Shown: piece by piece, positions 1 through 10,440 of the stretch
How positions within the stretch are numbered: position 1 is the stretch's first letter
How the letters are laid out: every line of letters begins with the position of its first letter
Assembly: GCA_003439945.1 (NCBI GenBank)
Contig: QVRM01006121.1
Span: 816,501-880,500 of the forward strand
From: Dermanyssus gallinae
Lineage: Eukaryota; Arthropoda; Arachnida; Mesostigmata; Dermanyssidae
Direction: 5' to 3'
DNA length: 64,000 nt
Notes under the pieces: model-generated
What the model was told of the DNA's origin: nothing
What the model saw: only the letters and a program-made list of their open reading frames with translations
The model's database searches: none
Program-made: the position numbers and the translations under genes

Positions 1-660
1 AAGCCATGCAAAGGAATTGCTCGCTTATCTGTCAAATAACTTGGCACAGATACTGCCATGACATATGCATGAAACCCAGCTGTATCAATATCGAATGATG
101 TGTTTGTAGCTTTCGTGAAGAATGTAATGTGATATTACACGCTACCATATACCTGTGTGTGTGCAGAAATTTGCGAAACGTCTCTATCATCCAAAGTTGA
201 ACGCGTACTATGAGAGGGTACTGTCACATTGTGACTTATTACGAAACTCAATTAACTGTCTACCAGTTTCATGGCGAAATACATACTGAATTAAGAGGAG
301 AAAAGACTTTAAAGCATTGTGTCGTTCTCGGCCACCGCAACAAAGCCAAAAGTGATACCAGGGCTCACTCCGATATAACGATATAGGGAACGTCCAGACG
401 GCGCCGGTAAGGAAAACTGCTTCTAAACACAACGACGCAGAGAGGGGTGGATGTTGTTAGGTAAATCGGAGATTCGTGATCGGGATATCCAGTTATGGGA
501 GCGACTATAGTAGTCCACCCATCGGCTACAGTGAACCAAAACCCAAACTACAGCCAGCTGCACCATAATGCTGGGCGGCGTTTAAATCACTCCTACCTAG
601 ATAAAATTTTTAGCTTACATTGGCAGCTAACATTTCTCGTCGGTGTTATTTCTATTGCAG
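1..660. other. Intron or upstream sequence, no exon recognised
   Basis: The stretch ends in a strong acceptor (pyrimidine-rich run, then TTGCAG at 655-660) for the CD36-family exon starting at 661. A preceding exon ending in phase 1 is expected, but none with family resemblance was found. A GTAAGG donor-like site near 399 follows a very short open frame with no CD36 similarity. Earlier exons probably lie left of the window. Confidence 0.5.
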
Positions 661-841
661 ACGGCCAGCTCTTTCCGGCCTTTGAAGAACCCCCGAAGAG
701 CGTTAAAATTTATATTCCCGCTCTATACAAACCGTGGCCTCTGTATCTACAAAAACGCTACATTATTAACGATGAACCAATCGCTCGGTTCGGCGCCGGC
801 AGTGATCTGTTTAGTGACACCGGGGACCGCGAAATTGATAA
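661..841 (+). CDS. CD36 / scavenger receptor class B family, ectodomain exon (gene 5'-incomplete)
   Basis: About 60 residues, opening DGQLFPAFEEPPKSVKIYIP and ending GDREID. This fits the CD36-family block that begins (N)G-DG-x-x-FPPF, continues with an acidic, aromatic 'YIF..DLCRSL..YEK' segment and a '..YRF....VF' turn, and leads into the CFC region. CD36 proteins are two-helix membrane receptors or lipid-transfer proteins (scavenger receptors, insect SNMPs) with a large extracellular domain. The exon starts in phase 1 after TTGCAG and ends in phase 2 at AA|GTACGT; the next exon (1269) completes the codon. The usual DLCRSL cysteine and the GIPGYRF box are not conserved, so this is a diverged member. 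On its own the exon is weak evidence; with its three partners it is firm. Confidence 0.75.
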
Positions 842-888
842 GTACGTATCTTACCCAAGGAAACTTTCGTCATCAATCACTGACGTAG

Positions 889-1163
889 CGACGGTGGCTT
901 AGGCGGCTAACGCACCGTTCGAAACGGGGCGTTGCCATGGCAACCACGGTTCGCAAAACAATCGCAAGTTCGAGCCCCGGCCTTGCTAGTTGTATTTGTT
1001 GGACGTGGTTGTCATTGCTCAGCTGCTACATACCTCTGCTGGAGAAAGCCTATACAAATCTAGTACGAGAACGCGATGACGATAGATGCATTTAGACGAA
1101 CGATATCGTGCCACAGGCAACTTAGCCCATTGCGAGCGTCTAAAATGTGGCTGTGTCAGAGCG
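889..1163 (+). repeat. tRNA-derived SINE, family 2, copy 1
   Basis: A tRNA-like head holds an A-box-like GTGGCTTAGGCGGC and a B-box-like AAGTTCGAGCCCCGG (about 970-985). A palindromic GTTGCCATGGCAAC lies at about 930-945, followed by a unique body. A second copy at 37425-37696 shares most of the body, including TATCGTGCCACAGGCAACTTAG. The copy sits in the CD36-gene intron between 841 and 1269. Approximate ends were set by comparing the two copies. Confidence 0.7.
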
Positions 1164-1268
1164 TTAAAAAATCTGCTTTAGTAGTCTGTCATAAAAGAAG
1201 ATATCTGTCGCAAATCAAACAATAATTGGCAACTATCAACGAATGTGTTACGGTTTGTTTTTGTACAG

Positions 1269-1476
1269 CTGTTTTTCCTTAGTACCGACACACGTAAAGG
1301 GAACGTTCGACGGAAGCCGGTGGAGAACAGTCGACAGAGGACCTGGGCGCAAATTCATAATGCCGATTGTGCTCAGCCTGCCTCACTTTCTTCATGGGGA
1401 TGATTCACTGCGCGCTAATGTCAGCGGTCTACATCCGGATGTAAAGAGGCACCAGTTCTATATTGACGTTCACGCT
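1269..1476 (+). CDS. CD36 family, ectodomain exon with SLPHF motif
   Basis: This is the most diagnostic exon of the gene. It reads NCFSLVPTHVKG, a basic linker, then PIVLSLPHFLHGDDSLR and VSGLHPDVKRHQFYIDVHA. It matches the CD36-family 'NxCFC ... GAP-V-SLPHF-x-x-GD-x-x-L ... V-G-L-x-P-x-x-x-x-H-x-x-F-x-D-V-x-P' segment. The acceptor TTTTTGTACAG (ending 1268) gives phase 2, which continues the AA left by exon 661-841 as AAC (Asn). A second AG at 1281-1282 would break the frame. The donor is GCT|GTAAGC in phase 0. Only one cysteine of the usual CFC pair is present (NCFS), and the cysteine normally just before GAP is absent, so the canonical disulfide network appears reduced. That is odd for an extracellular receptor. 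Confidence 0.92.
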
Positions 1477-3099
1477 GTAAGCTTCTCATGCTCTCACTTT
1501 ATAAATATTTGATAGTAGAAAGCTCTAGCTTGCACATTCTTTTTCATGGTAAAGCTGCCATAGCACACATTTGACCTGGAGTTTTGTATTTAGTGTCCAG
1601 GTAAACACATTGTTTACATAACGTTTTTTACAGATTTGGTTTTTTTTTGCCTGCGTTCGGACATCTAGTATTTAATTTTTTTTGGAGGAGTGTTTTGTAT
1701 AAAGTTCTTTAGCCTTACTCAGATGTGTTTGCCTTGCTTGAACATGCTTCTTAAATATTGAGTATTTTCTTTGGCGAAAGCAGATGCCTCGAGTGCAACT
1801 AGAATGCAGCATATGCTAAAATCGGTACAGGGTCCGCACAAACTCGACAACATAGGGGGACTGTAAAACCAATTAAAGCGAGTCCTTTTTCGCCCAATGG
1901 GATGGGGAAGGGCGGAAATACCGTATTTAAAAGTGATAGTGAATGTTGTGTTATATCGATATTATTGATCGGACATCTTTACAAAACGTGCGGTTGCAGG
2001 AGGTACATATGCATAATTATCATAATTAATAATAAAATTTCCAACGAGAAACTGCAAGTAACATGATGCAGTTAGTATAACAAACGCACACGCTAATTAG
2101 GCTGCTAACGCCCTGCCCACCTCTTATGAGAATTCGACATTGCAGACGCTATATTTTTGACAAATTTGGTGCAGTTGGTAGCACTGTTCGCATTTTTGTA
2201 AATGTGTGTGCTTTATAAGCGTTATGACAAAATTTGAAGATGTTTAATTTGGGAGCTTAAACTGAGATAACACTGTTTCTTTTGCGAACTTATGAAATAC
2301 TTTTCGTTCGCTGGTCAACGCTGGATTTTAATTGCAGGATGTTGTACAAAATTATAATTAAACAACTTGTTGTTTTTGTACAAACGCATATTTTTGTTTA
2401 GTGGTCAGCCATATTAGTATACCAAAAGTTAATAAGTTACCTGTGTTTCAAATGTTGCTTTTTTCGTGTATTCCTCTTCGGTCTTCTCTACACTCTCTCT
2501 GATTCTGAAGAAAATATTTCAGTCAAAATGCATTACGTTTACTTGCATCAAATGTCAATGCTTGGATGTAAGCATATGCATGATTAAAGATCAGCTTATA
2601 AAAAGGTCGACTTATAAAAAAGTTATACAGCTTATAAAAGGATTAGCTTATAAGAAGTTAATTAAAAAAAAACAGGTACCGTTTCATACATCCAGTCTTC
2701 GTTGCAACATTTCTATTAGTGCCTACTTGCCTGACTTCATACAATGTTACCTTGCTTGACTTTATATAACGTAATCCATTGTAGAACGGCGTTTAGGCGT
2801 TTACTCTGCACGGAACTAGTGCTTCCAATGTAAAACATTTGCTCTAGGTTCTCCTGGCTTAAAACAAAAAAAACAGCCCAGCTCACATTCGATAAGTCCA
2901 TTGGCGATATTTGTGACGGTAACACTAACCCTAATCGACCCACTAGTTCCAATTTTCGTTAGCTATATCTTCTACTACATCGTACGTTAAACTATATATG
3001 CCTTTAACTGATGTAGCACCGTTTCAGTCATTTCATGCCATATTTTTTACATACAGGGGGGGGGGGGTTTAACCACTCTCGTTTCGACCACTTTCCCAA
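1477..3099. other. CD36 gene intron, no gene seen
   Basis: AT-rich intron. From about 2590 to 2665 short 'CTTATAAA(A/G)' motifs recur five times (AGCTTATAAAAAGG-type units), a small irregular tandem array. A run of 12 G lies at 3056-3067. No convincing coding sequence was found. Confidence 0.5.
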
Positions 3100-3340
3100 T
3101 GTGCCGAAGAGATACATAGTCTTCTTCTGCGCTTCAGTGTAGGTCATCATAAAGCTGGCCACCCACCCTCCTGATGAGGCGTCCCCTCACGGCGATCGAG
3201 CCCGTGCACTTTGCTTCTCAAAGAGACTTGCAGTGTAGGACAGTGTGCTCCATTTTGTCCGCCTCACCAGACTCGCACAGCACGAAGGTGTCACTGGTAT
3301 CCTTCCTTATCCTAACCATGTATGTAATTCTGGAACTGAT
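3100..3340 (-). mobile_element. Non-LTR retrotransposon C-terminal fragment (possible)
   Basis: On the minus strand one frame reads TFVLCESGEADKMEHTVLHC, resembling the C-terminal Cys/His motif (C-x-C-G-x-x-x-D-x-x-E-H-x-x-x-x-C) of R1/Jockey-like elements. Surrounding frames are broken. It lies in the CD36 intron. The call is by motif only. Confidence 0.4.
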
Positions 3341-4049
3341 CTTGACCGGTCAGACCCTGAGTTGTACAGTAGGTCAACTACTCGTGTCGGTAGTCATACC
3401 ACTTTTTGAGGCCCATTATTAGACTCTTATTTAAAAAAAAAATTGCCCGTTACTAGGTCCTAAGGCAAACTGGTAAGCCCACAGCTCGGTCCCGTCTAGG
3501 TAGTTTTTTGTCCAGTACCCTTCTATTGGCCAAGTTTCAGAAGACGGGTCCCAGAATAGATCTCTGTGGAACCTTAACAATGGCCCTGTTCTCTCACCCC
3601 TTTGCCGTATTCGGACTTGCTTGTTTCAGGACCCCATCGAGGGGTCCGACGGTATACCTTCCTTTTTCAAGCTGCACGGAAGCACAACAATCCCCCTCGC
3701 TAGCAATAAAGTATTTGTTATTGTTATTGGCTTTCCGCTGTCGTATAGAACTTTCATATGTTTTATACGGGGTTGTAAATCAAACTTTTTCCGACTACCT
3801 TGTTGATTAACGATTACCCTCGTTATCGTCCATCAGTCCTCATAGAGCTTTGCGCGAACGTAGCTTCATGGGTAACCTATCTACTGATATTGATTTCGTT
3901 GATTTTCGATGGCACGATTTGAACGTAGCATATGGTGTGCTATATCGAATATTAGAACGCATTGCCAACAACTGCAGACGTCATATCTTTAACATATGGT
4001 GCAGTTAGCAGTACACTAATAATAATCCGCGATTTGTTTTATTTTTCAG
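3341..4049. other. CD36 gene intron, no gene seen
   Basis: The segment ends in the acceptor TTTGTTTTATTTTTCAG (4033-4049). Some GC-richer sequence (3440-3680) may be decayed retrotransposon DNA, but no motif supports that. Confidence 0.4.
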
Positions 4050-4163
4050 AGATCCGGGTTGACAGTTGATATGAGAGTGCGGGTTCAAGTTAATATGAGG
4101 CTGGTACCCTTACCAACAGAGCAAGTGCAAAAGATAATCTTCCCTATATTCTGGACAGAAGAT
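4050..4163 (+). CDS. CD36 family, ectodomain exon before the C-terminal helix
   Basis: Exactly 38 codons, phase 0 to phase 0. It starts RSGLTVDMRVRVQVNMRL and ends QKIIFPIFWTED before the donor GAT|GTATGT. This matches the CD36-family region 'TG-x-P-L-x-x-x-x-R-x-Q-x-N ... P-x-x-W-x-E-E'. The acceptor is a clean TTTTATTTTTCAG. It continues directly from exon 1269-1476 (phase 0) and into exon 5181 (phase 0). There is a 2.6-kb intron before it and a 1.0-kb intron after it. Confidence 0.9.
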
Positions 4164-5180
4164 GTATGTACTTTTTAGTTTCTATTTGTTGAAAGTCAGT
4201 GCCTCAACCTCAGGCAGTAGGGCTTGTTTTGAAACCAAAGTATCCACTATGTAGAATACCGTAAAAATACGAGTTTAGTACAGTAAATATTCCATACAAT
4301 ATATTAGTTTGAGGAACATGAAAATCAAGAGTGCAGCGAAAATTGAGCAAGCACTCTATGTGGGTCCGCAAATCTTATATATATATATATATATATAACA
4401 TAAACTTTAAGCAGAATATAGTTGATATAAATTAAATCGTAATTATTAGTCTATAGCTATTCAGCCGATTATAGCCCTTATGATTAACCTTAAATTACCA
4501 TACATTGAGTATAGCTATAATTTTTATCTACTGTTAATATGAATTGTCGACGGGAAAAAGAGGCCGGCAACTTTGGCGCTCGAAGCAGCAGTTTCAAATC
4601 TGTCGCAACATATAATAAGTATTATGATTATTTTTTAAATATGCAAAAGTATCGTTTACGCTCGTAATAATCAGGGATAATTTTAAGTAGTACAGTTTGA
4701 GTTTTTATTAAGAGGTAAGCCGCTAAATCAAAAAGATTGTTCGTACTAGAGACAGTATGCTGTTGTTCTTGTAATAAGTACATAAGTGAGGAAATTGGAT
4801 TTTTCGCTTCGTGTACCTTTCGCGTTGAAACTCGCATACGCGTTTCATTAGTGGGCCCTAGAATTGCTTCCTCCTTAATGCTTAAGCTAGATGTAAACCT
4901 TTTTTTTTTAAGGAGGTTGTCTTTAAATCATGTTTGAGCTGGCGTATCACCACTGGTAGGTTCTTATCTACTTTTCAGGGTGTTAAAGGAAAAAAAAACG
5001 ACATATTTCGGAGGAGAACCTAACCCGAACTCTTGATTTATTGTTTATAAAGTAAGACATGCAATTTAGCTGAATGTGTATACTTACATCGAATTTTTTG
5101 CCTCTCTTTCAAGCAATTTTTGCTATAAATGGAAGCTTTAATTATTTTTTTTCGTGCATGTTTATTGTGGATACTTTTAG
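4164..5180. other. CD36 gene last intron
   Basis: AT-rich, with a short (AT)n at 4376-4397 and the acceptor ATACTTTTAG ending at 5180. No coding exon or recognised repeat besides the microsatellite. Confidence 0.5.
4376..4397. repeat. (AT)n microsatellite
   Basis: Pure TA/AT dinucleotide run of 22 bp, in the CD36 intron. Confidence 0.95.
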
Positions 5181-5312
5181 GCGAATCTACCGTCGGACAG
5201 AGACAGGCTGCTGAACATATTTAAGCAATGCAACATCGTCGCATGGTCAGCGTTAACTATCTGTATTTGCTCGCTTGCGACATCTGTTCTTCTCTGTGGT
5301 CTTCTTCTTTAA
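5181..5312 (+). CDS. CD36 family, last exon: C-terminal transmembrane helix and stop
   Basis: 43 codons plus TAA at 5310-5312. It opens ANLPSDRDRLLNIFKQ, matching the family's juxtamembrane 'LP-x-D-x-x-x-L-L-x-x' helix. It ends in a hydrophobic segment, IVAWSALTICICSLATSVLL followed by CGLLL, that forms the C-terminal transmembrane span. The cytosolic tail is essentially absent, with the stop immediately after the helix; several CD36-family members carry a longer tail. The acceptor is ATACTTTTAG, phase 0. The visible part of the protein is about 211 residues, roughly the last 40 per cent of a usual 480-530-residue family member. Confidence 0.88.
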   Translation, partial: ANLPSDRDRLLNIFKQCNIVAWSALTICICSLATSVLLCGLLL

Positions 5313-5590
5313 ACGCTTGGATCCCTTACAAGTAAAGAAAGTACCTGCCCCTCAGTCTTTAAATATTCCAGTCAAGGCAAGAGGCTCTACCTATATGTTA
5401 GATGTGCAGATGTTATATATATATATATATATATATAATTCTCGTGTGTTGTCGCGCCGTATTTATAGAGCTTGTACGGTTAATATGTACTTCTTTTATA
5501 CAATATCTGTGACTAAATTCCACAAATTCCAACTAGCAAAACGCAGTTGTTTTAATCTGAAAATAAATAGTTTGTTCCACTGTTGTAGCG
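5313..5590 (+). other. Probable 3' UTR and polyadenylation region of the CD36 gene
   Basis: After the stop, an AATAAA lies at 5562-5567 with a GT-rich tract (TAGTTTGTTCCACTGTTG) just beyond, the usual layout of a poly(A) site. A 24-bp (AT)n (5414-5437) sits in the UTR. Confidence 0.55.
5414..5437. repeat. (AT)n microsatellite
   Basis: Dinucleotide run inside the probable 3' UTR. Confidence 0.95.
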
Positions 5591-6299
5591 CCAACGGCTA
5601 AGAGCCTTTCATTCATCTAGATTAATATTTCCGTTAGGGATTGACAAAATATTTAAGTTTATTTAAAGATGTGCGGGCGAAAGACGTGCGAGTATCGCAA
5701 TAATAATTAATAATCGATAATCCGCCTGGAATAAGCGTGGATGCAAAGATTGAGGTGGACCTCAGATTGAGGAGGAGCAGCTTGACGACGCAGAATTTAT
5801 CACGTTGTTTTGTAGTAGGAGCCCGCAGACGCTGAAAGCTAGACAGGAAGCAGTAATATTTCTGCTGATTAAGACAAGCTGCGGAAGAATTTTTTTATGA
5901 AATGTGCGGCTGTATTGTCAGTAATGTTAAGGAGAAGATTGAGCCCGATTTACAAAGACCGGCAAGCTCATCATTCTGGTAGAAGCATAAAAGGATAGAG
6001 TCACCCTGCTTTTGCTGCAAGAGCTAGCTGCATCAAAGTATCTGGCAGGATAAATAGGGCGCGTTTTTCTGTGAAGGGTAACTGGTGTGCACCGTTCCTC
6101 AGAAGCAAGCATACTAGCTGCACTCAATCCGTCGGAAGTGACCGAGGTATCTCGAGTTAAAGCCAAAAAAAACCTGAGGAATAACGTGATGTCCGCGACT
6201 GAACCTGTGATCTTAACGTTTGCAAGCAACCATTTCCCGTCGGACGTCCGCTGTTGTGTTTAAAGCAGCGCGGATCTTTATTTTACCAAGACCCAATGT
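5591..6299. other. Intergenic, probable decayed retrotransposon ORF1 flank
   Basis: No intact gene. GC content rises from about 5740 onward, and the stretch leads directly into the zinc-knuckle remnant at 6300, so it may be the degraded 5' part of the same + strand LINE. Confidence 0.3.
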
Positions 6300-7140
6300 A
6301 GTACTTCAGATGCTACGGTATGGATTACTTTGCCGCCGATTGTAAGGTTCCGAAGTCAAAGTGTCGGAGGTGTAGTTCCCCGGGACCTCTTAGAAAAGAG
6401 TGCAGACTAGGTGTTGCCTAAGTAATGACGAGCACGAGGCTACATGGGGCTTTTGCCCCGCTAAGTGAGCCGTATGGAGATATTAAAGCGACTCCCGCGT
6501 AACGATATCGAGAAAGAACCAAACGCGGCAGCCATGTCGTTTTGCGTCGCCGTCGCACACGTTTAAGTCTTCGAAAGCTTATGCCTTATGAACAGCCGAC
6601 ATGGCTGCTGACCTAGTACATGTTCTGCTGGAGTGAATCGTTCCTTGTACAATCGAAGCGAGTCAGACACCAGTTACCCGATTATTGAAGGGCTGCTTCT
6701 TTCCTTGTTTCCCAATGTCTCCGTAGAGGTGAGGTGTGACAAGCCGCATAGAAACAGTCCGCAGTGCAGAGTTAGGCAGGAGCGACAAGACTTTAGGGCG
6801 GATCGTGAGATCTCACACAACAATTACTGACGTTAAAGCAGCTTTAAAGAAACCACAATCTAGTTAAGTGAAAATTCATCAATTAGATGTTTTCAATCGA
6901 ACTGTGAGAGTATCAAATCATGTTTACGATTACTTCTCTTAACGGAGCAATTTGATGTGTTAGTTAATACCGGGACCTGGCTCGCCGAGCCCACGGTCAT
7001 CCCCAATTGGCATGTAGCGAAATGTTTGGGCGCCCAGTCAGGAGGACTAGACAGACCGAGTGGAGGAGTTGCTGTCATGTATTATATAACAGTAAACTTT
7101 CTGGCATCCAAACCTGCTACAACGAGGACAATTGTGTAAT
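6300..7140 (+). mobile_element. Decayed LINE: ORF1 zinc knuckles then endonuclease start
   Basis: About 6300-6390 reads FRCYGMDYFAADCKVPKSK then CRRC, a Gag-like CCHC zinc-knuckle pair in which the first Cys and the His have both become Tyr. At 6957-7080 a frame reads TGTWLAEPTVIPNWHVAKC and then LGAQSGGLDRPSGGVAV, matching the 'E-T-W-L ... G ... R-x-x-G-G-V-A-V' start of apurinic-type endonuclease domains of non-LTR retrotransposons. The order ORF1 then endonuclease fits a LINE. The element is broken by stops and is followed by the opposite-strand copy at 7390. Confidence 0.6.
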
Positions 7141-7389
7141 GCTGAGAGGGTTAAAAGAGCGTTAAGAGCTAGGTGAGTACAAACTACTGGTCGAGCCACA
7201 TCAACCACCACACAAATGACTGCGTACCGGTAGACCGGCTACTGCATGTCCGGACCAGCCTGAGATGTTAGACGAGCGTTTCCGATTCCCAGGATGGCCC
7301 GAGACTTTGACGATCCTGACTCCGATCCCCTAATCTTAATCGTAATTGGGATGTGCCGGCAGGTCAAAACGTCGCCTTAGCTTCTCGAC

Positions 7390-8830
7390 GATTAAAGCAG
7401 TGTCGGTGAGGAGATAGTAAAGTCGCTTTCAGGTAAGCTGCTTTTAAGGTTATTTAGGTGCTCGAGGCAAGCTAGGGTGAGATCATTTCAGATTATTTCG
7501 ATACCGTAGGCGGCCATTGCACTCTTTAGATCGAATAGCCTTAATGCCGTTGGAATGGACAACAGGTGCGGCTTTCTAATTGTGGTCATTGCGACCAGCT
7601 CTTTTCTGCATCTTTCCTTGAGATGTTGCAGGAAACAGCTACCCTTCGCCGTTAGAAGGAGCCCCAAGTAAGGGAACTTGTTAACTAAGGAAGGTGGGAA
7701 CCGTCTAAACGGAGTACATAATTAGCAGCTAAGCGCCCACCTTTCTTAAACTTCATGGCTACTGTTTTCGTCAGGGTAACGGTTAGTCTAAGCTTAGACG
7801 TGGCTGCGTGAAGTCTGGCTAAGGCCTGTTGAACCTGAAAGCGACTTTTCCCGTAGATGACGAGATCATCTGCGTACAATATCACGTCTACCAGATTTCT
7901 CAGGCCCAGGATTTTTGCGGTTAGGTCCTTAGTAAGGACTGAGAAAAGTAACGGGCTCAGGTTGTCACCCCGCGCAACACCTGTAGTCTAAATAAAAAGG
8001 GGAAGTTCGGACACATCGTCATCTGTTCTGATTTTGTTGCTTTGGAGGGCGGCCACCAATAGGTTGAGGACGGCAGGAGGGACACCAACTTCGACCAGAG
8101 TTCGAAGGCGGCTTTAAAATCGACGAATACAGCGTATAGGGGTTGGGACTTTGCTAAAGCCTCCCGTATGGCCTTCAGCAGATTAGCGCATGCCGTAATC
8201 GTAGAACGATTTTGTCGGAAGCCGTGCTGTTCAGTAGGAATCACGTCAGTAATCTCTAAGCACCGACTTAGTCTCCTGGTGAGCAGCGACGACAGTAACT
8301 TGTAGCATGTGCTCTTCTTTGCTATACCGCGCCAGGAGGTCAGCTGGGTTTGGTCACCTTTGCCTTTAGGGATGACGAGCAGTATAGCTTCGAGCCACTG
8401 AGACGAGATCGTGCCAGCGCGGAGGCATTCGTTGAACAGTGCCGTCCAGCATGGAGCCAAAATAGGTGCGCTCTTTAGATGCTTATTCCTCACTAGATTG
8501 GGGCCCGCTGCTTTGTTGTTCTTCAAACCCTGGAAAGCAAGGATCACGTATTCCACTGTGAAGGCCGTCTCGAGACACGGTCTTTCACTGAGAGTGGCCT
8601 TATCCCAGGCCGCATAGATCAAGCAGGGTTCTTTAGGTATGGAATCGCTGGCCCCAAACATTTCTGCGAAGTAGTTAATTAATTGCGACGAGTTAAGCGG
8701 GCAGGGGGTGAGGCCACTACAAGCGAGCCACCTATGAGGTCGCTTAGCCTCTCGGAGAAGGGATATTTCAGATTTCTCGAGGTACCTTAACCGTTGAGTG
8801 GTGTAGGTTTTCCTACATACTGTCTTAGGT
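7390..8830 (-). pseudogene. Non-LTR retrotransposon reverse transcriptase, broken (LINE type A)
   Basis: Read on the minus strand from 8830: a linker with INYFAEMFGASDSIP; then KNNKAAGPNLV (RT motif 1); SSQWLEAILLVIPKGKGD (motif 2 region); SWRGIAKKSTCYKLLSSLL; IPTEQHGFRQNRSTI (motif 3); LYAVFVDFKAAFE (motif A with its first catalytic Asp); a frameshift; then ILYADDLVIYG (YADD, motif C, 7840-7880). The thumb-like tail FPYLGLLLTAKGSCF ... SIPTALRLFDLKSAMAAYGIEI follows to about 7500. At least one frameshift separates motif A from YADD, and no endonuclease is attached. The 'TALRLFDLK..AYGIE' tail also occurs, diverged, at 43.3 and 54.3 kb, so these are one retrotransposon type. Confidence 0.88.
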
Positions 8831-9339
8831 AGGCAGCTAAGGGCGTCCTAGCAGATTAAGCTGTTGCTAGTCGCCTCGCGGCGTGAATTCTTTCTGCGGT
8901 GCCTGTCACTGGGGTGACTGAGGACTTTATAATATTTACGAGATTTTAAGCATACGCCTCAACCTCAAAATACACTGGCATGGGTAGAACTTCATGGAAG
9001 TAAGGTGGAGCGCTTTCCTACTTAGGTTTCGTGGCAACGGCTTATCTCTCTTGTTGAACGATACCAGAGATTGTAGCTAAAGGTCTATTGCAACTGGGAT
9101 GTGCGACCTAATATGAGCACTTGAGCACTCTCTCTCTCAGCGAGTGATTAGTCCCAATCAATTTCACCTCGTTTGTTGCAAACACGTCAATTACAGGGCT
9201 TCCGTTGTGATTGTTGAAGGTTGGAACAGTAGGCGGACTGACGATCCAGCATCCGGAGTCCGATAGCAGGGGCGAAAAGGCTGCAAATAAAACTATAGAT
9301 ATGCGTTTATTACCGCTATTAACGCTTTCTTGACTCCCT
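8831..9339. other. Intergenic, probably retrotransposon-derived
   Basis: No intact gene. It lies between a minus-strand RT and a plus-strand RT, and GC content is like theirs. No motif was found to assign it. Confidence 0.3.
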
Positions 9340-10060
9340 TGGGCCTTAGTTGTTTGGCATCAGCCAGGCTATTTTATGTGAGACCTTAGTAGCCTTTTCT
9401 GCTGCAAGACGTATGTGGGGTGTGTCGTTTAGTCCCTGTCCAGGTGCATTCCAGGATAAAATGGAAGGTTCTCCGCGCAATGGAAGCGAGCGCACCTCGC
9501 CCTCGTTCCATGCCGGGCTCTACGTCCTAGAGACCAATTTATCTACTGGACATGGTAAACAAAGTGTTTGAAAATATAATAACAGAGTGTCTAAATGGAG
9601 AGATCGAGGATATTCAGGCTCTGTCGGGTAGCCAGTATGGTTTCTGACGAAGCTGGTCAAAGATGGACGCGCTTCACCGGATCCTGCGGAAAGCGGACCA
9701 GGACATTCGTTCTTTCCGACCTCCTCGATGTGAAGAACACTTTTATTACGGCAACCTGGGGTGATTATGAAGAATATAAAGGAGGACGCTCATAACAGAG
9801 CATAACCAGCACAATGCGAGGCGGTGTGCTGCAGGGCTCTGTTGTTGGCCCAGTTCTATAAAACCTAGCTTATGACGGTATCCTGCGGCTGGGACTCTCG
9901 GGAGGCGTAGACACTGTCACGTACGCAGATAACCTTGCTTTCGTCATCAAGGCTTGCCGAATCACAACACTAGAAAAAATTGGCAACGCGGCGCTAGCAG
10001 ACATGGATAACCGCCCATTATTAACAGTGCGCCCCACAGAAGACGGGAGCAGCTTACCTA
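9340..10060 (+). pseudogene. Decayed R1/Jockey-like reverse transcriptase fragment
   Basis: Successive + strand frames give LLDMVNKVFENIITECLN then LSGSQYGF (motif 2/3 region, normally '..QYGFRRGRS'), then LLDVKNTFITATW (motif A, normally F-D-V-K-N-A-F-N-T-A), then MRGGVLQGSVVGPVL (motif B, G-x-P-Q-G-S) and YADNLAFVIKA (motif C, where the catalytic Y-A-D-D has become Y-A-D-N). Several stops and frameshifts interrupt it. The family call rests on the motif set, and R1/Jockey is the closest type I recognise. Confidence 0.8.
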
Positions 10061-10440
10061 ACGGGCCGGAAAGTTACATGTGGAGTCATTTAGACGTCCA
10101 GCCTAGAACTAGTGTATAAACAAAAACATTTGCAGTCCAGGATATTTCCAGAAAGAGATCGCTTAAAGCCATTTTGTGGTCAGACTATTGCCAGTAATCT
10201 GGTTTTATTAAAAATACTGAGAGTATCTGCTACAAATCTATGTAATTTCTTAGTTACTACAATATTGTTCAAACTTCTGTTGGTATTTGTCTTACGGAGT
10301 AGCATCGAAGGGGTTTTAAAACCCTTTGTCGGACAGGCATTTGGCACGCGTGAAGGCTAGTAATGCTTTTGGCGGGCTAAGGTAGCATAGGTTAATTCCT
10401 CGGATACAGTACGTAGGGCCACATGATGGCCACACTGATG
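10061..10440. other. Intergenic, no gene seen
   Basis: Downstream flank of the RT fragment. The GGTTTTAAAACCCTTTGTCGG palindrome-like stretch at about 10311 is the only feature noticed. Confidence 0.35.

Noticed and set aside
1281..1282. Alternative acceptor AG for CD36 exon 2 (TTTTTCCTTAG)
   Set aside because: Better pyrimidine tract, but it gives the wrong phase relative to exon 661-841. The AG at 1267-1268 keeps frame and yields the expected N-C-F residues.
7085..7140. FLASKPATT-like frame resembling the transposase scrap at 31.8 kb
   Set aside because: Only about nine residues match and the context is a LINE endonuclease frame; chance or tiny scrap.
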